From contig NZ_FOFR01000015.1 in assembly GCF_900110955.1 (NCBI RefSeq), positions 62,001 through 126,000 of the forward strand: 64,000 bases of DNA, written 5' to 3'. Shown piece after piece: positions 35,619 through 44,320 of this stretch. Source of the stretch: Lentzea xinjiangensis. Its GTDB lineage: Bacteria > Actinomycetota > Actinomycetes > Mycobacteriales > Pseudonocardiaceae. The first letter of the stretch is position 1. Each line of letters opens with the position of its first letter. The notes under the pieces are model-generated. The model did not search any database and was not told the DNA's origin. It saw only the letters and a list, made by a program, of their open reading frames with translations. The position numbers and the translations under genes are program-made.

Positions 35619-38264
35619 ATGCTGCCCCGAACACTGACGTGGGTACCGCTTGCCCTCGACCAGCCACCGGAACTACCCCTCACTACAACGCGCCCGCACT
35701 CGACGGCCCCTGTCGCCGCCGGGTGGCTGGAGGACTACCTGCGCAATCCCGGCGGCGCGCTACTCGCGCTGCTGGCCCGGCTGCGGGACCTCGCCCTGGA
35801 CTGGGGGCCGATCGCGGCGCCGGTCCTCGCGGTGCTCATCACCGGGATCGTGCTCGGTCGGCGGTGGTGGGCCCGGCGCTGCCACGAGCTGCTGCTGGCC
35901 GACGCCCGTCAGGTCACCGTGCTCGCCCCACCCCAGGTGGATCCCGCGGGCGGGGCGGCACTGTGGTCGAACCTGGTCGGGCTGCTGCGCCCTGGGTGGC
36001 GGCGGGCGTTCACCGGCCAGCCGCACGTGGCGTGCGAGTACGTCTTCTCCGAGGCAGGGGTCGCGATCCGGCTGTGGGTGCCCGGCCTCATCCCGCCCGG
36101 CCTGGTCGAACGCGCCGTAGAGGCGGCCTGGCCGGGCGCGCACACCCGCGTCGGCCCGGCCGAGCCACCCCTGCCGACACCGAACGAGGGGCAGCGGCGG
36201 CTGGTAGTCGCCGGCGAACTGAGGCTGGCCCGCCCCGAGGCGCTGCCCATCCGCAGCGACTTCGACGCCGACCCGATCCGCGCGTTGATCGGCGCGCCGA
36301 TCGGGCTCGGACGTGAGGAGTACGCCTGTGTGCAGGTGCTGGCACGCCCGGTTACCGGCCGCCGCGTTCAGAAGGCGCGCCGCGCCGCCCGGCGGGTTCA
36401 CACCCGCGGCTCTACCCGCCTGGTCGGGCGTCTGCTCGACGCGATCACCCCCGGCACGGGCAGCCGCTCGCGGCGTACGGCTTCCGCGTGGACGAAGACC
36501 GGGGCCTTGCACAGCGACCCGCAGACCTCGCTGGAATACGCGGCACAGAACCGCGCGATCGTCAGCAAGCAACGCGGCAGCCAGTTCGAGACAGTCATCC
36601 GCTATGCCGTGGCGACCCTGCTGCCCGCCGGTGCCGATGAGGCGGAGGTTCGCCGGGCGCGGGAGGTGGCCCGCGGACGGGCTCACGCCTTGGCGGCGTC
36701 GTTCGCCTCCTACACCGAGCACAATCACTACACACGTAACCGCATCCGCCACCCCGGCGCCGTGGTGGACTCCCGGCGGCTCGGGCGCGGCGACTTGTTG
36801 TCGGTGCCGGAGTTGGCGGCGATCGCGCACTTGCCCACCGACGAGGCCATCCCCGGCATCCAACGCGCTGGAGCCCGCGCCATCGCCCCGCCGCCTGGGA
36901 TCGCAACGCCCGGCCCGGAGGCCAAGCCGATCGGGGTCACCGACACCGGCCATCAGCGCCCCGTCGCCCTGCGCGTGCCCGACGCCCGACACCACCTGCA
37001 CGTCATCGGCGCGACCGGCTCGGGCAAGTCGACCCTGCTCGGCAACATGATCCTGGCCGATGCCGAGGCAGGCCGGGGGATCGTGCTCATCGACCCCAAG
37101 GGCGACCTCGTCACCGACGTCCTCTCGCGACTGCCCCGCTCCGCCGCGGACCGGGTGGTGATCTTCGACGCCGACAGCAAGTCCCGGCCGCCGTGCCTCA
37201 ACCCCTTGGACGGCGGAGAGACCGACTTGACGGTGGACAACCTCGTCAGTGTGTTCCGGCGGGTGTACTCGGCGTTCTGGGGTCCGCGCACCGACGACGT
37301 GATGCGCGCCGCCTGCCTCACCCTGCGCAGCCAGGAAGGCGTCGCCACCCTGGCGGACCTGCCCAAGCTTCTGGCCGATGAGGCGTTCCGCAGCCGTGTC
37401 ACCGCCGGGATCACCGACCCGGTGCTGCGCGGGTTCTGGGCCTGGTACGAGGAACTCACCAACTCCTCCCGCTCCCAGGTCATCAGCCCGCTGATGAACA
37501 AACTTCGTGCGTTCCTCCTGCGGCCCTTTGTTCGGGACGCGATCGCGGGCGGTCACTCCACAGTGGACATGAGTCAGGTCCTCGACGGCGGCATCTGTCT
37601 GGTGCGCATCCCCAAGGGTTCGCTGGGCGAGGAGACCACGCGGCTGGTCGGGTCGCTGGTGGTCGCCCGCACCTGGCAGGCCACCACGGGCCGGGCCCGC
37701 ACCCCGCAACGGCAGCGCCGGGACGCGAGCCTGGTCATCGACGAGTGCCACAACTTCCTCAACCTCCCCTACCCCATCGAGGACATGCTCGCCGAGGCCC
37801 GCGGTTTCCGAGTCGCGATGACCCTGGCCCACCAGCACCTCGGCCAGCTCCCCCGCGAACTGCGCGAAGGCATGTCCACCAACGCCCGCTCGAAGATCTT
37901 CTTCAACGCCAGCCCCGAGGACTCACGCGAACTCTCCCGCCACACCGCACCCAGGTTGTCCGACCACGACCTCGCCCACCTCGGCGTCTACCACGCCGCC
38001 GTCCGCCTCGTGCTCAACGGCGAGGAAGCCCAGCCGTTCACCATGCTCACCCAACCCCTCCCGCCCGCCGTCCCCGGCAGGGCACGGGAGATCCGCGGTG
38101 TGGCGCGCCGCACGGCGCGGACCCGCGCGACCGAGGCCGCCACCGGCGGGCCCGCAACCGCCGGCACCAGGCCGCCACGCAGCTCGTCAGGTCCGGCCCG
38201 ACCCGCCAACCGGAACGACTCCGTCGCGCGCCCGCGTAGCGCCGATCCCCGCCGCAACGGCTGA
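35619..38264 (+). CDS. VirD4/TraG-like coupling ATPase
   Basis: An 881-residue protein. An N-terminal membrane helix (IAAPVLAVLITGIVLGRRWW) and a cytoplasmic domain precede Walker A GATGSGKST (464-472), IVLIDPKGDLVTDVLSRLPR and Walker B LVIDECHN (705-712). FRVAMTLAHQHLGQLPRELR and NARSKIFFNAS are also typical of T4SS DNA-binding and TraM-recognition domains. It should bring DNA substrates to the channel. The start ATG 35619 is preceded by GTGAAGGGA; the extra-long region before the motor core is larger than in classic VirD4. It is followed by a terminator, so it ends the first transcription unit. Confidence 0.85.
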   Translation: MLPRTLTWVPLALDQPPELPLTTTRPHSTAPVAAGWLEDYLRNPGGALLALLARLRDLALDWGPIAAPVLAVLITGIVLGRRWWARRCHELLLADARQVTVLAPPQVDPAGGAALWSNLVGLLRPGWRRAFTGQPHVACEYVFSEAGVAIRLWVPGLIPPGLVERAVEAAWPGAHTRVGPAEPPLPTPNEGQRRLVVAGELRLARPEALPIRSDFDADPIRALIGAPIGLGREEYACVQVLARPVTGRRVQKARRAARRVHTRGSTRLVGRLLDAITPGTGSRSRRTASAWTKTGALHSDPQTSLEYAAQNRAIVSKQRGSQFETVIRYAVATLLPAGADEAEVRRAREVARGRAHALAASFASYTEHNHYTRNRIRHPGAVVDSRRLGRGDLLSVPELAAIAHLPTDEAIPGIQRAGARAIAPPPGIATPGPEAKPIGVTDTGHQRPVALRVPDARHHLHVIGATGSGKSTLLGNMILADAEAGRGIVLIDPKGDLVTDVLSRLPRSAADRVVIFDADSKSRPPCLNPLDGGETDLTVDNLVSVFRRVYSAFWGPRTDDVMRAACLTLRSQEGVATLADLPKLLADEAFRSRVTAGITDPVLRGFWAWYEELTNSSRSQVISPLMNKLRAFLLRPFVRDAIAGGHSTVDMSQVLDGGICLVRIPKGSLGEETTRLVGSLVVARTWQATTGRARTPQRQRRDASLVIDECHNFLNLPYPIEDMLAEARGFRVAMTLAHQHLGQLPRELREGMSTNARSKIFFNASPEDSRELSRHTAPRLSDHDLAHLGVYHAAVRLVLNGEEAQPFTMLTQPLPPAVPGRAREIRGVARRTARTRATEAATGGPATAGTRPPRSSSGPARPANRNDSVARPRSADPRRNG

Positions 38265-38298
38265 CCGCCCGCTCTTCCGCTCGTTCACCCGCCCATCA

Positions 38299-38325
38299 CG
38301 CCCCGGCGCGCTTCGCGCCGGGGCG
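38299..38325 (+). terminator. Hairpin terminator after the coupling-protein gene
   Basis: Perfect 12-bp arms (38299-38310 cgccccggcgcg; 38314-38325) with a 3-base loop and a following gtttc. It lies between the coupling-protein stop and the replication-relaxation gene. Confidence 0.75.
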
Positions 38326-38356
38326 GTTTCGCCCTGCCCACCCGGAGGTGCCCACC

Positions 38357-39427
38357 ATGATCACCAATCCCACACGGCAGCGTGCTTTGCGCGGCCACAA
38401 GCCGACCCGGCCCACCCCGCGTGTCGCGAACACCGCCGAGCACCAGGCCGTGCTGGCGTGGCGGCTGACCCCGCGCGACAAGTGGATCTCCCGGATGCTC
38501 TGGGAGCACAAGGTCCTCACCGCCCACCAGATCACCGCGCTCGCCTTTCCCAGCTTCCGGTCCGGGCGGATGCGGCTGCGCGAGCTCTACCTGTGGGGCG
38601 TCGTCGACCGGTTCCAGCCTTTCGTGACCCTCGGGACCGCGCCCATGCACTACGTCCTGGCGCCCGCCGGCGCGGCCGTGCTCGCCGCCGAAGACGGCCT
38701 GGACATCAAGCAACTCGGCTACCGGCGCGACCGGGTCTTCGGCGTCGCCCACAGCCTGCGCCTGGCCCACACCGTCGGCGTCAACGAGTGGTTCACCGCC
38801 CTGGTCGACCGCGCCCGCAACCCCCACCCCAGCGAACAGGTCGAGCTGGCGGCGTGGTGGTCGGAGACCCGCTGCGCCCGCCACTTCGGCGACCTGATCA
38901 AACCCGACGGCTACGGCCGCTGGAGGTCAGGTGAACGGCAGGTCGAATGGTTCCTCGAGTACGACTTCGGCACCGAGCCGCTGAGCAAGCTCGCCGGGAA
39001 ACTGGCCGGCTACGCCGCCCTCGCGCACGCCACCGGTATTACCACGCCGCTGTTGGTGTGGCTGCCGACCTCGCGGCGCGAGGCCGCCGCTCGGCGGCTG
39101 CTCGCGAAGGCGTGGCGTGAGCTCGACGACCGGCGCTCGGTGCCGATCGCCACCGCGGCGGCCGAGCTGCTCAATCCCGAAGCCGTGCACCCGAGCCCGG
39201 CCGACGAGGTCTGGCTGCCGCTCAACGCCCCTGCCGGAGCGTCCCGGCGAGCGCTGTCGGGGTTGCCCGATGCCTGGCCGCACGTGCCGCCACCGGTCAC
39301 GCCCAACGAGGAGGCCCCGGCGGGTGCGGACTCGCCGCAGCCGATGTCGCCGCCGCCCTCGCCGATGCCGCCTACCTCGACCAGCTCACGGGCGTCGCGC
39401 GGGGCGGGCCGGCCGGGAAGGTGGTGA
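38357..39427 (+). CDS. Replication-relaxation family protein
   Basis: A 356-residue protein with the pattern of the Replic_Relax family (PF13814): a winged-helix start (KWISRMLWEHKVLTAHQITA, FPSFRSGRMRLRELYLWGVV) and an alpha/beta domain with HSLRLAHTVGVNEWFTALV, IKPDGYGRW and WFLEYDFGTEPLSKL, the last two suggesting a nuclease-like core. The family is common on actinomycete plasmids and conjugative elements and is thought to act in DNA processing. GGAGGTG lies before ATG 38357. No separate relaxase is visible, so it may be part of the DNA-transfer initiation apparatus. Confidence 0.75.
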   Translation: MITNPTRQRALRGHKPTRPTPRVANTAEHQAVLAWRLTPRDKWISRMLWEHKVLTAHQITALAFPSFRSGRMRLRELYLWGVVDRFQPFVTLGTAPMHYVLAPAGAAVLAAEDGLDIKQLGYRRDRVFGVAHSLRLAHTVGVNEWFTALVDRARNPHPSEQVELAAWWSETRCARHFGDLIKPDGYGRWRSGERQVEWFLEYDFGTEPLSKLAGKLAGYAALAHATGITTPLLVWLPTSRREAAARRLLAKAWRELDDRRSVPIATAAAELLNPEAVHPSPADEVWLPLNAPAGASRRALSGLPDAWPHVPPPVTPNEEAPAGADSPQPMSPPPSPMPPTSTSSRASRGAGRPGRW

Positions 39428-39430
39428 AAG

Positions 39431-40411
39431 GTGCTCGCCAAGATCGCTATCGGGGCCGCGGCCATCCTGCTGCTCATCCCTGTCATGATCGGCCAGAGCG
39501 TGAGTGCCGTGGTGGACGCACTGTTCGGCAGCTCCTCGAACACCACCATCGACTGCACGTCACCGATCTCCGACATCCCGCCCGAGTACTGCCTGCTCTA
39601 CGTCGCCGCGGCCCCGGACTGTCCCGGCCTGGACTGGACGGTGCTCGCCGCGATCGGCAAGGTCGAGACCGACCACGGCCGTCTGAAGGCACCCGGCGTG
39701 ACCGAGGGCGAGAACTTCGCCGGGGCCGGCGGGCCGATGCAGTTTCTCGCCCCGACCTTCAACGGCGTCATCGCCAAACACCAGATCCCGCCCGGCGGCG
39801 CGAGCCCGCCCTCGCGGTACAATCCCCACGACGCCATCCGCGCCGCGGCCTTCCTGCTCTGCGACGAAGGCGTCCGGCGAGGCGACCTGCGGGCGGCGAT
39901 CTTCGCCTACAACCACGCCGACTGGTACGTCGACAAGGTCCTCAAGCAGGCCGGCAAATACGCCGAGGCCGCCGCGACCAGCGTCGGCAACGGCGACTGC
40001 AATGCCATCCAAGCCCCCAACTCCATCACCCTCGCCGCGATCAACTACGCCTGCGGACAGCGAGGGCTGCCCTACGTGTGGGGCGGCAACGGACCCGACG
40101 GCGGACACGCGGGCTTCGACTGCTCCGGACTGACCAAGGCCGCCTATGCCGCCGCCGGAGTGAACCTGCCCCGCACCGCCCAGACCCAGTACGACGCTGG
40201 CCCGCGCGTCCCGGCCGGGCAGCCGCTGTTGCCGGGTGACCTCGTCTTCTACGGCACCCCCGGCAACATCCACCACGTCGGTCTCTACATCGGCGGCGGA
40301 CTCATGATCAACGCGCCGACCTTCGGCCAACCCGTGCAGATCGACAACTACCGCTACAACGGCGACGACTACGCCGGGGCGACCCGCCCGGCGGCCTCTA
40401 TCGCGGGGTGA
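39431..40411 (+). CDS. Lytic transglycosylase/NlpC-P60 cell-wall hydrolase
   Basis: A 326-residue VirB1-like protein. An N-terminal membrane helix (IAIGAAAILLLIPVMIGQSV) is followed by a soluble transglycosylase-like domain with Glu79 (AAIGKVETDHGR) and AFAYNHADWYV-type helices. The C-terminal NlpC/P60 domain (about 200-320) has Cys231 (GFDCSGLTKAAY) and His281/His282 (NIHHVGLYIG). It should open peptidoglycan locally for the transfer channel. The start GTG 39431 is four bases after the previous stop. It is the last gene of the transfer operon. Confidence 0.85.
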   Translation: MLAKIAIGAAAILLLIPVMIGQSVSAVVDALFGSSSNTTIDCTSPISDIPPEYCLLYVAAAPDCPGLDWTVLAAIGKVETDHGRLKAPGVTEGENFAGAGGPMQFLAPTFNGVIAKHQIPPGGASPPSRYNPHDAIRAAAFLLCDEGVRRGDLRAAIFAYNHADWYVDKVLKQAGKYAEAAATSVGNGDCNAIQAPNSITLAAINYACGQRGLPYVWGGNGPDGGHAGFDCSGLTKAAYAAAGVNLPRTAQTQYDAGPRVPAGQPLLPGDLVFYGTPGNIHHVGLYIGGGLMINAPTFGQPVQIDNYRYNGDDYAGATRPAASIAG

Positions 40412-40631
40412 ACGGCGCCGCGTCCTGCTTGGCACCACGTTGAGTCCCGCCTCGCCGCACGTATGGCGCCAGTGGAACGCCCCGCTCGTGGCGTCCGGCC
40501 ACACCGTTCGCGACCGGCCGGGAAAATTCTCAGCGGGTAAGCCTGCGTGTCATCCGACGTGAGCGTTCAGTGCGTTTCCCTCCGAGCCGCGGGGTCGATC
40601 AGTAAGCTGGGCGTGCAGTGAGAGGAGTGTG

Positions 40632-41696
40632 ATGAGTTACTCCACCCCCTTCCGGCGCGAAGACGATTCTTACCGCAAGAAGAGGAAAGAAGACACCTCG
40701 GTTGTCGCCCAAGCGCGGCAAGCAGCGGAGCAGCTCCCCACACCACCACCTAACGACGACACCGTCGTCTCACGGCCGCAACGCCAAGAGGAGCAGACGG
40801 CTGCGGCTGCGCCGCCCGTACTCGAACTTCTCCTGTACCACGAGGAAGAACGAGCAGCAGCGCGGGCCTCCGGCGATCTGCGGCTCGCATCCAGCGCACT
40901 CGTCGGGGTCGTCCGCGACCTCGACGAGTTGCTGGACGGCGTGGAGCGCTACCTGCGCCAGACCGGCCGCGGCAGGGCACGGCAGCGCGTGCGAGATGCC
41001 ATGCCACATCTCGTTGCGATTTCTGCGATCGCCACTTTGCCCTTGGTGGAAGTAGGCGAGTTCCTCGACCTGCCACCCGACCGTGTCGAGGCCGTGCTGG
41101 CCTCGTTGACCCGGCACGGCGGCATCAGCCCCGCCCAACGGCAAAAAGCGCTGGAGCAGATCAGGTGGCTGCGCGGTCAGTTGCAGCAGGTGATGATCAC
41201 CGAAGACCACTCGTTGCTCGATCGACTGCTGGCTTTCGTGTCCAAGTTCGTCCTGCTCGGGATCATCGCCCTTGCCTCGGCGGCCTCGGGCGCATTCGCC
41301 GTGGGTGAATCAGCGGTCAAGGAAGTCATCAAGACCGGGGTCGTCGCGCTGGTCGCCGCCGCCTTGCAGATGGGCGCCGACCGCGTACTGACAGAACATA
41401 CTAAGCAGAGCCGGCACAACGCCGCACAAGAAGCACACGCTGCGCTGCTCTCGGAACTGTCCACGGCGAGCGCACTGTGGGAGACACCTGCCTACGACGG
41501 AGAGCACGTCGTCATACGTATGCGACTAGCAGTGCGCATGTGTGCCGTGCGGGTCGCATCGATCCCGTTGAAGTGGCAGAACAAGTGGCAGTACTGGGAC
41601 TTGCTCGACGAGCTTGCTGCGGCACTGAACAAGGACACGCCGGACGGCCTGCGGGTTCAACTGCGGAGAATCACCACGCTGAGTCCACCCGCCTGA
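40632..41696 (+). CDS. Two-helix membrane protein of unknown function
   Basis: A 354-residue protein with an excellent GAGAGGAG site before ATG 40632. The N-terminal 60 residues are charged and disordered; residues 65-190 are helical (LELLLYHEEERAAARASGDL, LDELLDGVERYLRQTGRGRA, QRQKALEQIRWLRGQLQQVM). Two membrane segments follow at about 204-222 (FVLLGIIALASAASGAFAVG) and 230-248, then a helical C-terminal domain. I recognise no family. Its composition is less GC-extreme than the transfer genes, and it stands alone behind them, like many accessory or defence genes. It could also be an entry-exclusion protein. Confidence 0.6.
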   Translation: MSYSTPFRREDDSYRKKRKEDTSVVAQARQAAEQLPTPPPNDDTVVSRPQRQEEQTAAAAPPVLELLLYHEEERAAARASGDLRLASSALVGVVRDLDELLDGVERYLRQTGRGRARQRVRDAMPHLVAISAIATLPLVEVGEFLDLPPDRVEAVLASLTRHGGISPAQRQKALEQIRWLRGQLQQVMITEDHSLLDRLLAFVSKFVLLGIIALASAASGAFAVGESAVKEVIKTGVVALVAAALQMGADRVLTEHTKQSRHNAAQEAHAALLSELSTASALWETPAYDGEHVVIRMRLAVRMCAVRVASIPLKWQNKWQYWDLLDELAAALNKDTPDGLRVQLRRITTLSPPA

Positions 41697-41847
41697 ACGC
41701 CGGGAAGCCCCGCTAGTCGATCAATGACGCAAGCGCGCTGGTCCCCGAAGAGCTGCGTACGTCCTGATCTGCCACCGACTCAGTGGATCACTCAGGCGAG
41801 CAAGTGATCAGTCGCGTGGAAACACCAGGTCATGCGTTCACATTTCC

Positions 41848-42285
41848 TCATGTCCGCTCGGGATGTACAGGCAGCGTGAACGGTTCGGGTTCCCCCATGC
41901 CCGCACCGACCTTGGCGGCGAAGGGCTGGCCGTACGAGTCGACCAGCACGATCCGCTGGGTGAACAGCGGCGGCGAGACGGTATCGAGGGTGATGATGTT
42001 GTGGTCGCTGGCCAGCTCGAACAGCGCGTTCATCACCTCGCGGCTGGTGGTGCGGTCCGGGTCGGTCTCGATCGACAGGCCCTCGACCCGGATCTCCAGC
42101 AGCCGGTGCTGGGGCAGCACGGTGATGCGAGTGTGGACGTGGCTGGGAAGACCGCCGTCCTCGCGTAGCTCAGCGATGTCGGCGGACAGTGCCACAGCGA
42201 TCGCCTCCAACCGGTAGCCGCGTTCGATCCCGACCCGCGCACCCCACACAACCTGCAGGTCCGCTGAGACGTCAGGTGCAGCCAT
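41848..42285 (-). CDS. Conserved-looking protein of unknown function
   Basis: A 145-residue soluble alpha/beta protein with an AAGGA site before ATG 42285. Visible features are GIERGYRLEAIAVALSADIA, VLPQHRLLEIRVEGLSIETD and REVMNALFELASDHNIITLD. There is no signal peptide or catalytic motif. It is on the same strand as, and about 100 bp downstream of, the RAMA-domain gene, so a small operon is likely. I recognise no family. Confidence 0.5.
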   Translation of the reverse strand: MAAPDVSADLQVVWGARVGIERGYRLEAIAVALSADIAELREDGGLPSHVHTRITVLPQHRLLEIRVEGLSIETDPDRTTSREVMNALFELASDHNIITLDTVSPPLFTQRIVLVDSYGQPFAAKVGAGMGEPEPFTLPVHPERT

Positions 42286-42384
42286 GACGAGTCCTTCGTG
42301 AGTGAACGCCGTCAGACCGCCCACCCACAGTCGGGCGGTACGACAAGGCGTTGATGACTCGGAGTGATGTCGAGTGGTGCGCGG

Positions 42385-42852
42385 CTACCGGTCCCGCCGG
42401 GCGCGGAGGTCGGCGCGCAGGTCGGCCAGGAAGCGACCGTCGGAGGTGCGTCGCCACGCGCTCCAGCCGTGGTGGTGCTTGCCGCTCAAGGCGGTCGCGA
42501 CGGCCGACGGCGTGGCGAAGACCCGCTCGCCGTCGGCGAGCAGGAAGGTGCCGTCGATCCGAAGCCGAGCGGTGTGGCGTACCTCGCCAGCGCAGCGTTC
42601 CCACACGAGTTCCTCGCCATAGGTCACCAGGTTGGCCGACATCAGGTCGCTCAGTACCGTGCCCGCCCAGCGCAGTGGCGAGGATCCGGGGCGTTCGGAG
42701 GTCAGCACCGCCTCCCGGCTGAGTGTCTCGGCGGCGTCGATGTAGAGGCGCATCGCGGCGGCGACCGTGGGCGCGAGGGTCCACGGCCAGCGCTCGTCCA
42801 CTCCCGCCCAGCGTCCGATGAGCATCCATCGGCCTCGGTAGGCCAGCAGCAC
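42385..42852 (-). CDS. RAMA-domain protein with an apparent N-terminal frameshift
   Basis: The frame gives 155 residues. The C-terminal half (RHTARLRIDGTFLLADGERV, TPSAVATALSGKHHHGWSAW) matches the RAMA domain associated with adenine-methylase restriction systems. The best start signal lies upstream: AAGGGGG before ATG 42979, reading ADLNELTTPAR. That frame stops after 31 residues, while the RAMA frame is open through the same DNA (HGETAAPIRPLAPEQDLGRP). A one-base change near 42941-42950, in ccggcgcgcg, would join them. It is either a pseudogene, a sequencing error or programmed frameshifting; GTG 42852 is the first in-frame start after the shift. Confidence 0.6.
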   Translation of the reverse strand: MLLAYRGRWMLIGRWAGVDERWPWTLAPTVAAAMRLYIDAAETLSREAVLTSERPGSSPLRWAGTVLSDLMSANLVTYGEELVWERCAGEVRHTARLRIDGTFLLADGERVFATPSAVATALSGKHHHGWSAWRRTSDGRFLADLRADLRARRDR

Positions 42853-42979
42853 CTCCAGGTCGGCGACGTGGTGGTCGCCCGGCCTACCGAGGTCCTGCTC
42901 GGGTGCGAGTGGGCGGATAGGCGCCGCGGTCTCGCCGTGGCCGGCGCGCGGGTGTGGTGAGTTCGTTCAGGTCGGCCAT

Positions 42980-43289
42980 TCGGTCAACCCCCTTGGCGCC
43001 AACGGTTGTGGTCGGGTCGACGTGTATGGACGCTTCGTGCGCGCGGAGGTGTCAACGCCCGTGGGCGGTACGGGCGCGAAGTGGACCGGTTTGCACTAAC
43101 GACGTAACGCGACGCGGGGGTAGGTCCACAAGAGACAGCGGGTTTTTCGATGTACCGCTTGACTTCATGCGCCGAAGGAAGCGTCCATAGTCGTGCGGTC
43201 CGACACACCACCGGATGCGCACCGGGGGCCGCACCCGCTCCGGCCGGGGCATGACCCCCAACCCGAACCGTCACCACTGCGAGGTAGTC
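42980..43289. promoter_or_regulatory. Divergent promoter region between the RAMA gene and the winged-helix regulator
   Basis: This 310-bp gap contains no gene. It separates ATG 42979 (minus) from ATG 43290 (plus) and should hold both promoters. I saw no clear operator. Confidence 0.4.
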
Positions 43290-43913
43290 ATGTCCACCAA
43301 CCGCACCCTTCGAGCTGTCCCGAATCCGGCGACCGACCCGGCGAAGCCGCGCACGGAGACCGAGGAAAAGCTGTGGCAGGCACTCCGGGACAACCCCGGC
43401 GGCACTGCCTCCGCCCTGTCCACCGCCGCCGGAATCGGCAAGTCGACCGCACCCAAGATCCTCAACCGCTGGGAGAACGACGGCCTCGTCACACGCACCG
43501 CCGGGATTGCCGACGGCGGTTCGCGCCCGGCTGACCGCTGGTCCATCACCACGAAGTACGACCAGCCCACGGATGAGCAGCCCACGGATGAGCAGCCCAC
43601 GGATGAGCAGCCCACGGATGAGCAGCCCACCGACGACCAGCAGACCGACCAGCCCACGGACGACCAGCCGGAGAGGCAGTCGGAGAAGTCTCAGCGGTTG
43701 GCACCGGGGGCGTTGCGCGGCATGGTCGAGGACTATCTGCGGGACAACTCGGGCGAGTTCAGTCCGAACGCGATCGGCAAGGCGTTGAACCGATCCTCCG
43801 GTGCGGTACACAACGCGCTGGAGAAGCTGGCCGAGAGCGGCTACATCGTGCGAACCAGTGACAAGCCGAAGAAGTACTCCCTCGCCGCGACGACTGCGGC
43901 GACAACGGAGTAG
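43290..43913 (+). CDS. Double winged-helix transcriptional regulator with PTDEQ repeats
   Basis: A 207-residue protein. The first wHTH (about 22-85) reads EEKLWQALRDNPGGTASALS, AAGIGKSTAPKILNRWENDG. A low-complexity linker with four exact PTDEQ repeats and degenerate ones spans about 90-130. The second wHTH (about 144-205) reads ALRGMVEDYLRDNSGEFSPN and GKALNRSSGAVHNALEKLAE. This second domain closely matches the N-terminal domain of the MoxR ATPase at 50283. GAGGTAGTC lies before ATG 43290. It probably controls element genes. Confidence 0.7.
   Translation: MSTNRTLRAVPNPATDPAKPRTETEEKLWQALRDNPGGTASALSTAAGIGKSTAPKILNRWENDGLVTRTAGIADGGSRPADRWSITTKYDQPTDEQPTDEQPTDEQPTDEQPTDDQQTDQPTDDQPERQSEKSQRLAPGALRGMVEDYLRDNSGEFSPNAIGKALNRSSGAVHNALEKLAESGYIVRTSDKPKKYSLAATTAATTE
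43566..43625 (+). repeat. Four tandem 15-bp repeats (PTDEQ codons)
   Basis: cccacggatgagcag occurs four times without a mismatch and is followed by degenerate copies (cccaccgacgaccag). Copy-number change would alter the linker of the regulator in five-residue steps. Confidence 0.85.
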
Positions 43914-44320
43914 TCGTTCCCGGCGTCGGGCGGTCCATGTCGTCACGTGCCTCCAACGGATCATCGTTGGGGGCACGACAGCGTCCGGAAATAAGGGGTT
44001 TCGGGCTCCTGAGTAAGGGTCTCCGGGTGGCATGTCGCCCAGACGGGGACCTCCCGTTGGGACAGCCTAGCCTGGTGCTGTCATGGTGACGAAATCGTTG
44101 GCCTGTTTGATAGTTGATGACGCCGAAACAACCGATACTCTGTCGCGTGGCCAACTGTCTTGGTGCACTATCAGGCGAGCAGGTGCGGCGTGGGTTTGCA
44201 ACGCGAGATCCACACCGGTTCGCGCCGCAGCGAGCAGGGAGCCCCTCGGAATGCTCGACCAATCTTCATCCGAAAGCACCCTGATAGCCGCTCTGGCTTC
44301 TCTCCGTCAGCGGAGACCGG
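43914..44320. other. Intergenic region with a terminator
   Basis: The only clear structure is the hairpin at 43946-43977. A 70-residue minus frame at 44067-44279 lacks a ribosome-binding site and was not accepted. Confidence 0.4.
43946..43977 (+). terminator. Hairpin terminator after the winged-helix regulator
   Basis: Arms 43946-43958 (cgtgcctccaacg) and 43965-43977 pair over 13 bp with one G-T wobble and a 6-base loop, 33 bp after the stop. Confidence 0.65.

Noticed and set aside
44067-44279. 70-residue minus frame with some protein-like character
   Set aside because: GTG start without a ribosome-binding site, no family, no neighbour coupling. Left as undecided and not annotated.
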